A stretch of 64,000 nt of DNA from Glandiceps talaboti (lineage: Eukaryota > Hemichordata > Enteropneusta > Spengelidae): NCBI RefSeq assembly GCF_964340395.1, contig NC_135556.1:25697223-25761222 (forward strand). Direction: 5' to 3'. Positions 12,701 to 19,500 of the stretch are shown here, piece by piece; the first letter of the stretch is position 1; every line of letters begins with the position of its first letter. The notes below the pieces were generated by a model that searched no databases, was not told the DNA's origin, and saw only the letters and a program-made list of their open reading frames with translations. The position numbers were made by a program, and so were the translations under genes.

Positions 12701-14456
12701 CCTCCCTCTGGAAGATTCCATATTTTAATCTAGGGATAGAAAATAATAGAAAGTCATAGAAATGTATGATTTGATACAGTTATCCATCTACAATGTGCAA
12801 CTGTATATTTCAATAACATTTCCACAATTTCATTGGTTCATTCTAACTATAAAATACTATTATTGGCTGATTCAAAATGAAGGAAGCAATCATAACTGTA
12901 CTTACTGAGCAATCCAAGGAGCAAGTAGCCAATAGATAATCATTAAATGGTGAGAAATCTAAGTCTGTTACGAGCTGTGAATGTGCATGAAGTAATGGCA
13001 TAGATTTGGACTTCCTTCCAGAATCATTGATAGGCACCACTGCTAAACTTCCACCACCTAAAGTTAAAATGCAAAAAACAAACCCCTAATATCATTGGCT
13101 TCTCAATTTCCTTGCAAGTAACAACTTTTATTATATGTAATCAGAAAGTTTAAAAGGTGAATATCATATTAGGATTAAAACTTGGGTATAAAAATTGGAT
13201 TTTGCCAAAAAAAAACGGGATTCAGACACTTTTGGTTTCTGTCTTTTTTTGTACGCAAACTATTAATTCTATTACTCAAACCTTTTAAAACACTATAATG
13301 TTGATATTCTATATTTTTCCTGGTTAATGTCCTATCACAATAAGGAATCAAATAAATCTGTTTTATTCAAACTAAAATATTACTACACATACCTGTATTA
13401 CAACAGAAATCAAGCAATTGGCAAACAAAGGTAGACACAAACAAAAACCTATCATTGTTAGATGTGATAAATTACCAAAATAGGTGTCAGTGATGCCTTG
13501 GTTATGTGGATATAATCATAAACATTGAATGAGGTTTAAAGGTGTGGCCATTTGAGGAAACTTCACTGTCACAGCCATCATCCTAATGCTAGTGTAATCA
13601 TATCAATGTCTGTTGATAGCTTATATATCAACATATTGCAATAATAGTTTTAGTTTGTGTCTGTATTTACCAATAGCTTGCAAATTGTCTTATCAGGAGG
13701 TATAACACTTACCAGCATTGTCCACATTAAATGCAATTAGTGCACAGCTAGCCTTGATATGATTACCACAGGACTGAGGAGATCCCACTGATATATCACA
13801 TATCCAGCCCTGTTAACATCAAATCCAAAATTATTTGTAGTTTATGATAAATCTATACATGATTCAGGCAATAACCATAATATTCAATATCAAGAAATGA
13901 GCAGTAATGTGACTGACTTATTAATTATGCACCAACAAAATTGATATTCAAATGGTTAACCCCATATAGTAATTATAGGTTTGGTAAATGTAACTGCAAT
14001 TCTTCAATTGTTCTAACAAAGTAATCTTGCACTCTGTCTCATAATTTTGTTTACTTTTTCACTTATTGTTCATTCTCTCCACCTGTACTTTTAGATCCAT
14101 TTATTCACCTAGTCAGTTAATAATTGGAAATATGTCTGTTACTATAAAAATATATACTCCAAAGTAACTACTATACAGACATTGGAAACATATCCGTTAC
14201 TATAAAAATATATACTCCAAAGTAACTACTATACAGACATTGGAAATATATCCGTTACTATAAAAATATATACTCCAAAGTAACTACTATACAGACATTG
14301 GAAATATATCCGTTACTATAAAAATATATACTCCAAAGTAACTTAGTACTATACAGACAATGCAAATATGTCTGTAAAATAACTCAAAATACTCACTTCT
14401 TTCTTTGGTATTTTGGCAGCTGCATTTTTATACTTGGAAGCTTTGAATCGATACAT
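627..14456 (-). CDS. CORO7: Coronin-7 (POD-1 family), 17 coding exons, 3' end outside window
   Basis: Coronin-7 carries two coronin-type WD40 beta-propellers in one chain and acts in Golgi/post-Golgi trafficking and actin regulation. Coding exons (minus strand): 14456-14397, 13809-13713, 13057-12906, 12729-12543, 11634-11510, 11265-11179, 10353-10271, 9385-9331, 9162-9105, 8545-8400, 7656-7561, 7054-6893, 6418-6005, 5548-5353, 4575-4433, 3353-3249, 712-627. All junctions are GT/AG and all phases join without a frame break, giving 750 codons plus two bases. Residues 1-10 (MYRFKASKYK) are the coronin N-terminal signature. The first propeller spans about residues 1-370, a polar linker about 380-515, and a second coronin start (SKFRH) lies at 519-523 before the second propeller. 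Human coronin-7 is 925 residues, so roughly the last 170, including the acidic tail, are missing because the window ends. The start is the ATG at 14456, just inside the second exon (GTTACCATG). One donor, at 12542, is the unusual GTCAGG. Confidence 0.96.
925..3243. repeat. 29-bp minisatellite, about 80 copies
   Basis: Unit core GAATGCTGTCAGTTACACTG plus a variable end (TAACACATT, TAACACAAT, TAAGACATT or TAAGACAAT). Fills most of CORO7 intron 17 and reaches within five bases of the exon-17 donor. Mosaic of four end variants; GTTACACTGTAAC in many units is a 6-bp inverted repeat around one base. Confidence 0.98.
3249..3353 (-). CDS. CORO7: CORO7 exon 17
   Basis: 35 codons, IFNATWSPDGVYLATVSKDT then RVRIYNPRKSISPIK, joining GHSDQ of the previous exon to make the WD40 GHxDQIF motif. 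Donor GTAAAATG directly abuts an 80-copy, 29-bp array. Confidence 0.96.
3606..4455. repeat. 35-bp minisatellite containing an exon end and 5' splice site, about 25 copies
   Basis: Plus-strand unit TATACAACTTACTTGATCTG followed by AGTGTCCCTGTAGTG; some copies are about 9 bases shorter. On the minus strand each unit reads the last bases of CORO7 exon 16 (GGACACTCAGATCAA) followed by GTAAGTTG. The exon-16 terminus at 4433-4455 is the first unit of the array. Confidence 0.97.
4433..4575 (-). CDS. CORO7: CORO7 exon 16
   Basis: Encodes GHMEKIYFVKFHPLASDLLL, then SASYDMTMRLWDLEMYDER and ITLQGHSDQ; a complete blade. The donor is CAA/GTAAGT at 4432. The final ~22 exon bases and the donor form part of the neighbouring 35-bp tandem unit. 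Confidence 0.97.
4845..5245. repeat. About 100-bp tandem repeat with G-runs, 4 copies
   Basis: Four copies of a unit containing ACACTTCTGTAGAATGGGG, a run of 7-14 G, then CAGTCACCTTATGACC. In CORO7 intron 15. The G-runs could form quadruplexes. Confidence 0.93.
5353..5548 (-). CDS. CORO7: CORO7 exon 15
   Basis: Encodes LKKPGRLPDTGLPVLQNGST then VMDFAWDPFNNRRIAVACDD and a VIRVWEIPEGGL strand; closely parallel to the human KPGRLPDTALPTLQNG..V.DLAWDPF. Ends phase 1, donor GTAAGATC. Confidence 0.97.
6005..6418 (-). CDS. CORO7: CORO7 exon 14 (linker to second propeller)
   Basis: The largest exon, 138 codons (437-574). An acidic, Pro/Asn/Gln-rich linker is followed by the second-propeller start, YTSKFRHIEG at 517-526, then HVSNIRNLSMSTFGECDGF, matching coronin-7 HI.NLKGL.LTTPGESDGF. 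Begins and ends in phase 0. Confidence 0.95.
6893..7054 (-). CDS. CORO7: CORO7 exon 13 (linker)
   Basis: 54 codons rich in Ser, Thr, Lys and Asn (residues 383-436), typical of the low-complexity linker between the two coronin-7 propellers. Acceptor GTTTGTTTCAG, donor GTACTT, both phase 0, so exon skipping would preserve frame. Confidence 0.88.
7165..7460 (-). mobile_element. tRNA-derived SINE-like element, one full and one partial copy
   Basis: On the minus strand from 7455, ATGGTCAAATGGTTAGAG (A-box-like) and, about 40 bases on, GGTTTGAGCCTC (B-box-like) resemble a tRNA promoter. A second partial copy (about 7262-7185) repeats the body (GAATGGCTGAAGTCCTT, TTTGAACCATGATTGTG). A related copy lies at 38365-38500. 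Confidence 0.6.
7561..7656 (-). CDS. CORO7: CORO7 exon 12
   Basis: 32 codons with TYRDFHEDLFPDTLSGEPAM, the coronin F.EDLFPDT motif that follows the first propeller, then DQWLEGQNTQ. Donor GTAAGTTG, phase 0. Confidence 0.95.
7735..7868. repeat. About 22-bp tandem repeat, 6 copies
   Basis: Unit AATCTAGATTTTTTGTAACG with small variants; in CORO7 intron 11 between exons 12 and 11. Confidence 0.9.
7985..8437. repeat. About 37-bp degenerate minisatellite carrying exon-11 donor copies, about 11 copies
   Basis: Plus-strand blocks CAACTTACCTTTCTTGGTAC and TTGGTAAGTGATAGG recur with losses. On the minus strand the first is the exon-11 end (GTACCAAGAAAG) followed by GTAAGTTG. The array is continuous with the coding end of exon 11 (8400-8437). 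Confidence 0.93.
8400..8545 (-). CDS. CORO7: CORO7 exon 11
   Basis: Phase-1 start at acceptor CTGAAACCAG. Encodes ASNYMGDVQQKGVAMVPKRA then LNVMTGEVNRLLQLTQHA and ends VVPITYQVPRK, matching coronin-7 ALVPRQALAVM...VLRVLQL...VPIGYHVPRK. The donor is GTAAGTTG at 8399. Related donor copies repeat through the following 400 bases of intron. Confidence 0.95.
9105..9162 (-). CDS. CORO7: CORO7 exon 10
   Basis: Encodes ADTTVKFLELTDSDPYITL, corresponding to the coronin GD..V.YYE strand. Acceptor TATCTTTCAG, donor GTAAGTT, ends phase 1. Confidence 0.92.
9331..9385 (-). CDS. CORO7: CORO7 exon 9
   Basis: 55 bases encoding (G)TIMPFFDPDTNMLFLAGK, the conserved coronin L.P..DPDS..L.LAGKG segment that closes the propeller. 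Donor GTAAGTATG, phase 0. Confidence 0.95.
9896..10087. repeat. About 65-bp tandem repeat, 3 copies
   Basis: Unit contains CTCAGTACCTGTAATAAAAT and CTCATGCTAGAGGGTCC followed by an A-rich stretch; in CORO7 intron 8. Confidence 0.9.
10271..10353 (-). CDS. CORO7: CORO7 exon 8
   Basis: Encodes SREREFYLWDTR-type sequence (here SRERQFYLWDTRNMG) plus a serine-rich stretch; the coronin EREVKLWDTR strand. Ends phase 2 at GTAAGC. Confidence 0.94.
10415..11185. repeat. 22-bp minisatellite carrying the exon-7 donor, about 34 copies
   Basis: Plus-strand unit ATGTAGACTGTACTTACA plus ATGC. On the minus strand each unit is GCATT/GTAAGTACAGTC...: the last five bases of CORO7 exon 7 and its donor. The array ends at the true exon boundary (11179). 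Confidence 0.97.
11179..11265 (-). CDS. CORO7: CORO7 exon 7
   Basis: 29 codons with NIKDSRVCWLGDRDMLLSTG, equivalent to the coronin SRDSRL.W...LVSTGF segment, ending FSI in phase 0. The last five exon bases plus the GTAAGTAC donor are the seed of the adjacent 22-bp array. Confidence 0.95.
11510..11634 (-). CDS. CORO7: CORO7 exon 6
   Basis: Encodes VLEGPKDQLQGLSWKQDG, LLATTSKDKKVRIFDPRS and QTIAS: a complete WD40 blade with the family's SKDKKVRIFDPR strand. Acceptor TTCTGTATCAG, donor GTAAGT. A 33-bp minisatellite begins about 15 bases upstream of the acceptor. Confidence 0.95.
11651..12386. repeat. 33-bp minisatellite, about 10 copies, split by an insertion
   Basis: Plus-strand unit GATGTGTTATTAGCTAGTTC then ACTGGTTACAATA. 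Occupies 11651-11843 and 12212-12386. Minus-strand units contain AGCTAATAAC, a good branch-point match, and the array ends about 15 bases from the CORO7 exon-6 acceptor. Confidence 0.96.
11840..12211 (-). mobile_element. 5'-truncated non-LTR retrotransposon end
   Basis: About 370 bases interrupting the 33-bp array. On the minus strand it reads CTGYQNERKELFNQL and GTFIQQGFKIREHHLNKN then a stop, like the C-terminus after a reverse transcriptase domain (CxxYxxxRxxLF). AATAAA and an (ATT)n tail follow. Broken; no functional element. Family not resolved. Confidence 0.6.
12543..12729 (-). CDS. CORO7: CORO7 exon 5
   Basis: Encodes IKIWNLPEGGLTESL, then a second blade with VENVLFHPSADNILATS and VKIWDITQQQEKI. 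The donor is GTCAGG (12542-12537), non-consensus after GT, but it keeps frame and gives the expected blade length against human coronin-7. Confidence 0.93.
12906..13057 (-). CDS. CORO7: CORO7 exon 4
   Basis: Phase-1 start completes a GGGSLAVVPI segment. It continues to HSQLVTDLDFSPFNDYLLAT, a WD40 blade, and ends LDCS at a GTAAGT donor in phase 0. Confidence 0.95.
13713..13809 (-). CDS. CORO7: CORO7 exon 3
   Basis: Encodes residues 21-52, beginning GWICDIS and containing NHIKASCALIAFN, which corresponds to the conserved coronin WISDI...NHIKSSCSLIAFN segment. Acceptor GTTAACAG, donor GTAAGTG, ends phase 1. Confidence 0.95.
14118..14372. repeat. 58-bp tandem repeat, about 4 copies
   Basis: Unit contains TCCGTTACTATAAAAATATA and CTCCAAAGTAACTACTATAC. 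Lies in CORO7 intron 2, ending about 25 bases from the exon-2 donor. Confidence 0.95.
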
Positions 14457-14462
14457 GGTAAC
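14397..14462 (-). CDS. CORO7: CORO7 exon 2 (start codon)
   Basis: Acceptor TTTGTTGCTAG, six 5'-UTR bases, then ATG at 14456-14454. It encodes 20 residues, MYRFKASKYKNAAAKIPKKE, and ends phase 0 at a GTGAGT donor. The peptide matches the basic N-terminus with which coronins begin their first blade. Confidence 0.93.
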
Positions 14463-14549
14463 CTAGCAACAAACATACATGAACATCTTACAAGTTTGTA
14501 CACATACATATCGGACATTGTTCAAATTTTAAAGGTCATTATACTTTTT

Positions 14550-14599
<50 letters not shown>

Positions 14600-14627
14600 C
14601 CACACACACACACACACACACACACAT

Positions 14628-14678
<51 letters not shown>
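14550..14678. repeat. (CA)n microsatellite, about 60 dinucleotides
   Basis: Long CA run broken twice by a CC (CATCCACA). In the intron between the CORO7 non-coding exon and the coding start; apparent open frames across it are artefacts. Confidence 0.98.
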
Positions 14679-14679
<1 letters not shown>

Positions 14680-15195
14680 CTAAAATTTTAATTAGCCAAA
14701 CATTTAAGAGGTCTTTACACTTTTCACAAAGAAATACAAACAAATCCAAAGTTTAGTGGTTAATACTTGTTGACAATATCTTATCAAATCAAATCATTTA
14801 CATTTAACCATTACAATGGTTTATCTATGTGGCATTTATCACATGTGACAGAGTTGGGAATCATGAAAAAGGGGAGGGTGGTTTTAAAAAACTTTGATTT
14901 GAGGTATGCACAACTAAATTGGAAGTGTAAGACTTCCCCTGATGAGGGATACTCTACAATGTATATGATAAAAATACAGAGAATTGTGATTTAGAAGTTC
15001 ATCAAAACTGTAAAGTTGATAAATTTCAGACCCAGGTACATTTGTCATAGGAAGACTGATATTGTATCTACATATTTGTAGTTATTCTAAGTAATCTTTC
15101 TTATCAACACACAGTTCTAAAAATACATTTTGGAGAATGTATCAATTATCAGTTACATATTTCATTCCAGATTCATCAAGATTTATTGTCGTATC

Positions 15196-15345
15196 ACATG
15201 CCTCTAGTCCCTCTATCACAGTCCCTCCATCACAGTCTATCAATGTCCCCCTATCACAGTCTCTCCATCACAGTCTATCACAGTCCCCCTATCAGAGTCT
15301 CTCCATCACAGTGCCTGTCATAGTCCCCCTATCACAGTCTCTCCA
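15196..15345. repeat. Degenerate TCACAGTC tandem repeat
   Basis: Short units of the type CCCTATCACAGTCTCTCCA repeated about nine times with variable length; CORO7 intron 1. Confidence 0.85.
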
Positions 15346-15665
15346 ATGAACGATTAGCCGACATCTACATCGGATTTTAATCAGATTGGTACAATTTATT
15401 TCTGATGTGGTAATTGCAACTCATTTCTTTGCCACATTTCTCATAAAAGTATATCAAGAACCACTCATAACATGCTTATTTTCTTTCTTTGATATTGCAT
15501 TATAACATTAATACAACCAATGACTGGGTTATTACAGTGTGTAGGTAAACAAGATTTATTTTACTTTCTGTAAGTTCTTTCATACTCGAATGAAACCAAA
15601 ACCAAAACCAAAACCAAAACCATGATAATGACGTGAACCAACTTCCACGTTGGTGGAGGGTCTAT
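15345..15665 (-). mobile_element. Possible short interspersed element with (GGTTTT)n tract
   Basis: Contains an inverted CCGA...TCGG pair near 15357, a (CCAAAA)n run at 15595-15620 and a hairpin CCAACTTCCACGTTGG at 15638-15653. Unlike surrounding AT-rich intron; may be part of a dispersed element, but no second copy is in the window. Confidence 0.25.
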
Positions 15666-16101
15666 GATTGTACAAGTGCTAAGGGATCCACTTCCTGATT
15701 TAGTGATTACTTTGAAATACACCTCAGTTCCAACAAACTAAATTTACTTCTTCACAAATAACAAGATTTCAGAATAATTATACAGCTTGTAGCTTTACAA
15801 CATATATAAATTAAGGCTATGGGGTTTTTTTTCCGTATTTTCTAGTCATATAGAATTTCCTACTTTAACATTCGTTATTCATAGATGTCAACACTTGGGG
15901 GCGGGGCAGTTTAATGAATCATGGAAAGTGAGGTGATCAAACGTGTCTCCTGTGTTTTTTTTGTTTTAAAGAGATCTTGTCACAACAGACTACGTAGTAG
16001 AACACAGAACGTAATTTACACATATATTTGATCCAATTATCAGAGTCAGTGAACAGTTTTATGGTAGGAGCTGTGAAATATCGACAAAATTAGAAACTTA
16101 C

Positions 16102-16200
16102 CACTGTAATACACTGCCTGCTGCGATCGGCGTTTGGTCCACCCGGCTTGTTGACCTCAAAGTTGCAAGGTCACTACTATTAAGAGCCTCTAACTTCACA
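16102..16200 (-). other. CORO7: CORO7 non-coding first exon (5' end approximate)
   Basis: On the minus strand the sequence CAGTG is followed by GTAAGTTTC, a strong donor at 16101. It would splice to the acceptor TTGCTAG at 14463, six bases before the CORO7 start codon. The upstream limit (16200) is a guess; the transcription start could lie anywhere from about 16150 to 16300. No ATG-initiated coding extension is evident. Confidence 0.55.
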
Positions 16201-16415
16201 CTAAATATTCCAAGTTACTTATTGTTTTCGAATGTTTTGTTTCCATCTTCTTTTCGTGATAATTCATTCCGACGTGAGCTCACTATATTTTTTCTGCTGA
16301 TCAGAATCTACAAAGAAAAAAGCACGTTTTGATTACTGTACTAGTTAAGAAGTCATGTTCATCAAGTAACAAGTTAAGGGTACTCATGCGCGCGCAACTT
16401 GTCTGATTGTCCATC
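16201..16415. promoter_or_regulatory. Divergent CORO7/DNAJA3 promoter region
   Basis: CORO7 and DNAJA3 start from opposite strands within about 310 bases. I see no TATA box. A palindromic TGCGCGCGCA at 16387-16396 resembles an NRF-1 site, a regulator of nuclear genes for mitochondrial proteins in vertebrates. ATCATGGCGACC around the DNAJA3 start resembles a YY1-type ATGGCG element. CpG density is visibly higher here and into DNAJA3 intron 1 than elsewhere. Location is strong inference; the factor assignments are weak. Confidence 0.6.
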
Positions 16416-16599
16416 ATGGCGACCTCGAGGGTTTTGCACGTTGTCCGACCACACATTTCCATGAAAAACTGTCACAAATTGATCGACTGCAATGCGAATG
16501 TCGAAGTCAGATCATGCTTTACCGTACTAAATAGACATTTTGTGACTTTAAACGCAGGGAAATGTCGTAATACCTCTCTATGTCAATTCAAAAATCTAG
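16416..16599 (+). CDS. DNAJA3: DNAJA3 exon 1 (presequence)
   Basis: 61 codons starting [20 protein letters not shown]: rich in Arg, Ser, His and hydrophobics, almost no acidic residues at the very N-terminus, as expected of a mitochondrial targeting peptide. Ends CTAG/GTAAGT in phase 1. Confidence 0.93.
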
Positions 16600-19500
16600 G
16601 TAAGTAATGCGACGCGACCGTGTGCCGGTGTCGTCATCTCGATACGTACATGTACGTAAACATTGTGTGTGTTACGTTTCATATGTACGCAGTCACACAA
16701 ATTGCTTGCAATGCAGTACTGTCTACTCCATCATGCACATACCTTCATTGATTTAACAAATATTTATTCTCTAGTCGAGTTTAAAGTCCGGCACACTGAA
16801 TTTCACGCGATTACTATACTTATGATTATGTTCAAGTCTTCATTTATCAGGCCGGCGATCGCGGAATGGTGTATCATTTTCTTGAAAATAGGAAAACTTA
16901 ATGTAGTGCAGTACTGTTAGCATTACTATTTACTCGTATCTAATGGTTTGGTATTGAGATCCCAAGCCTCAAATGCTCACTTCAAATCATTCCATTACAA
17001 GATAGGATAGCATGGATTCCAAGCTATGTAGTACCTGACGATTCACAAAATTCTCAATTTCAACTCTTCCCAATATTATTCATGCTTGACTTGTCACAAC
17101 ACGACAAACACTATTTTTGTTAACATTACTGTCTTGTGTTAGGGATAGGAGTCAACTGGTTTTCAAGCGAGTACCATACCATTCGATTAAAATTGGTGCA
17201 GTCTGACCACATGGTGTAACATTTCATCTATGTTGTGCTAACAGATTAAAACGTGTATTAATATACAACATCAAGTGAAGACTAAAGGCATGTTCATATT
17301 GCTTTTTTCGTGTGTTTTTTTCTCCGGCGTAAATAGGTGAGAACGATTAGTAAACAAAGGGGATCAGCTGTATGTGTTCACACATGGAATGTGACTCCAT
17401 TATCCGCCGGCGTAAACGATAAGTTCAACGATAAGTGCATAGTGCGATCACTGTAAACAACATGAGTTGTAAAGATTGCCTTGTGTTTTTTATTGCTGTA
17501 TACGTTCATGCGTTCGAGAAATAAGCGAAGACATCTTTTCATGCATGTTTACAATTTCACTCGTCGTCGCGTTGTGATGCCCAGCTTAACTTTCGACAAG
17601 CCACGCAACACGCTCGACGTTGACATGTCGACCAACATGTTTTCTATTCGTACAAATTCTGAATTCAGTCACACCAGTTGTTACCTCTTTCGCTGTTGTG
17701 GACCATGGGTGTATTACTATTAGCGAGGGACATGCTGTATGCTCTGTGACGATTGATAACCTTGATTCGAATGTTGACTTCGTAATGATAGTTTGACATG
17801 TCGACATGATAGCCTACAGTACAGCAGATAGCCTACACAGCGGAGAACCACCGCCGGTTTCAGTATGAGTAAACCCCGGGAGTAAACAGCAAATAACTAA
17901 TTTCTTTTCTCCGGCTAGTAAGACAGGTAGGAGTGATGGAAATGGTGAACAACCCGCTAATAAAAAAATAATATCGCAACGAGATCGCAGGCAAATTCTG
18001 CCTTCCGAAATACTTCCCACGCTAGGCCTTTCGTTGTTATGGCGGCAAATTTGCACTTCCGTATGTGATCTGTGCACTGTGTGCATGTCTGTTACTGTAC
18101 ATGTAACAATATCAGTATGTATCAAATCTCGTATCGTCTTTACTTTAATTTATTTGGACTGAACAATCTTCAGAGGAATAAGTGTGGCGTAGACATTCAC
18201 TTGTAAAAAAGTCAAAAAATGATTCACGCAATACTCAACTTCCAAACACTTACGGCACTGGTGAAATGACCCAATATATGTTATCAATTTCACTATTGTA
18301 CGTGATGTTGAGAACAAGCTGCATTTATTTGCAGATTAATTACGTGACGCCATCTGACTTGCACATGTAAAACAGGACGGGTTCCCCTAGTCACCCCATT
18401 ACTTTTCCGAGTACATTCACATTCAGTCTCAGTAAAAAACGTCAAGATGGAAATATCGTAAAATTAAAATCCGAGGACAAGTACCTAAAACGTAGACATC
18501 AATAGCAACTTTTACACAAACCATATATTCACAGACAAATGCTCACAGCGTTTGAACTTTTATGGCTGTGATGCTCGCATGTCGGCCAAAATGTACCGTT
18601 AAAACTTACAATCGAGAGTTAATACAAAGGAAATCCACAAAATCTGAAGAGAATATTTACGCAAATTACGGTGCTATCTCGGCAACAACTTCTTTGATAG
18701 CAGTTTCCGTAAATACGGTGGCGAAGACATCGTGTGCTAAACATAAGGTATCTTTTCAGATAACGAAAAAACGTATCTCACACGTGTTAAATTTTGGGCA
18801 ATACGGTGGTTGAAATAGCAAATTAACGAGTCTTGTTCTCCTAATAATATTTCGCGTAGTTTGGCTCTGCAATTCGACGGTTAGGAAAACCTAAAAGTAG
18901 CAACATTTTGAAACAGCGTTTTCAGTGTGACCTCGGCCATTTGCGTTACCGTTGGAGAAATTGTAGCGATTGCTTCCAGTCAAACATCGGAACGGAAAAA
19001 GGTACAAAAACAGAGGAAAGAACCCCAAAATCACAGTACACGCTAACGATATTTATGATTCATTGCCGACTTCAATGTTTTTTTTATACATTGGTGGTTC
19101 TGAATAAAGATTAGCAAGCTTACCAAAGTGTGACAGTAAAGTTGAGTATATAAATACAAATATGTTTATGCCAACTTATAACCAGTACATGAAATGGTTT
19201 CTTCCGGACAAAGTTTTATGACTTCACCCATGGTGCTGCACACCACTGTTCTAATAAACAAGAAAGGCCTAAGTACACGGCGACATCAGTTTACAATATA
19301 AACATGTGGCTCGGTAATTGTCGATCGAACTCAGATATTGCGCACTAATTAGCTGGCAACATCGGTATGTTGCTGTCCGGGAAATTAGTGCGATGACTGT
19401 AATACACCGATTGAGGGTGCTTACACCGGCGTAAAGCGTTCACACCTAGTACAACTTAGTACAAGCTAATCCTTGCCTCCGGAGGATCTGCGGAGCTGAA

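Noticed and set aside
14496-14756. Poly-Thr-His and poly-Cys-Val frames
   Set aside because: Translation of the (CA)n microsatellite.
16407-16415. Upstream in-frame TTG as the DNAJA3 start
   Set aside because: An ATG in a good context follows three codons later, as expected for an animal nuclear gene.
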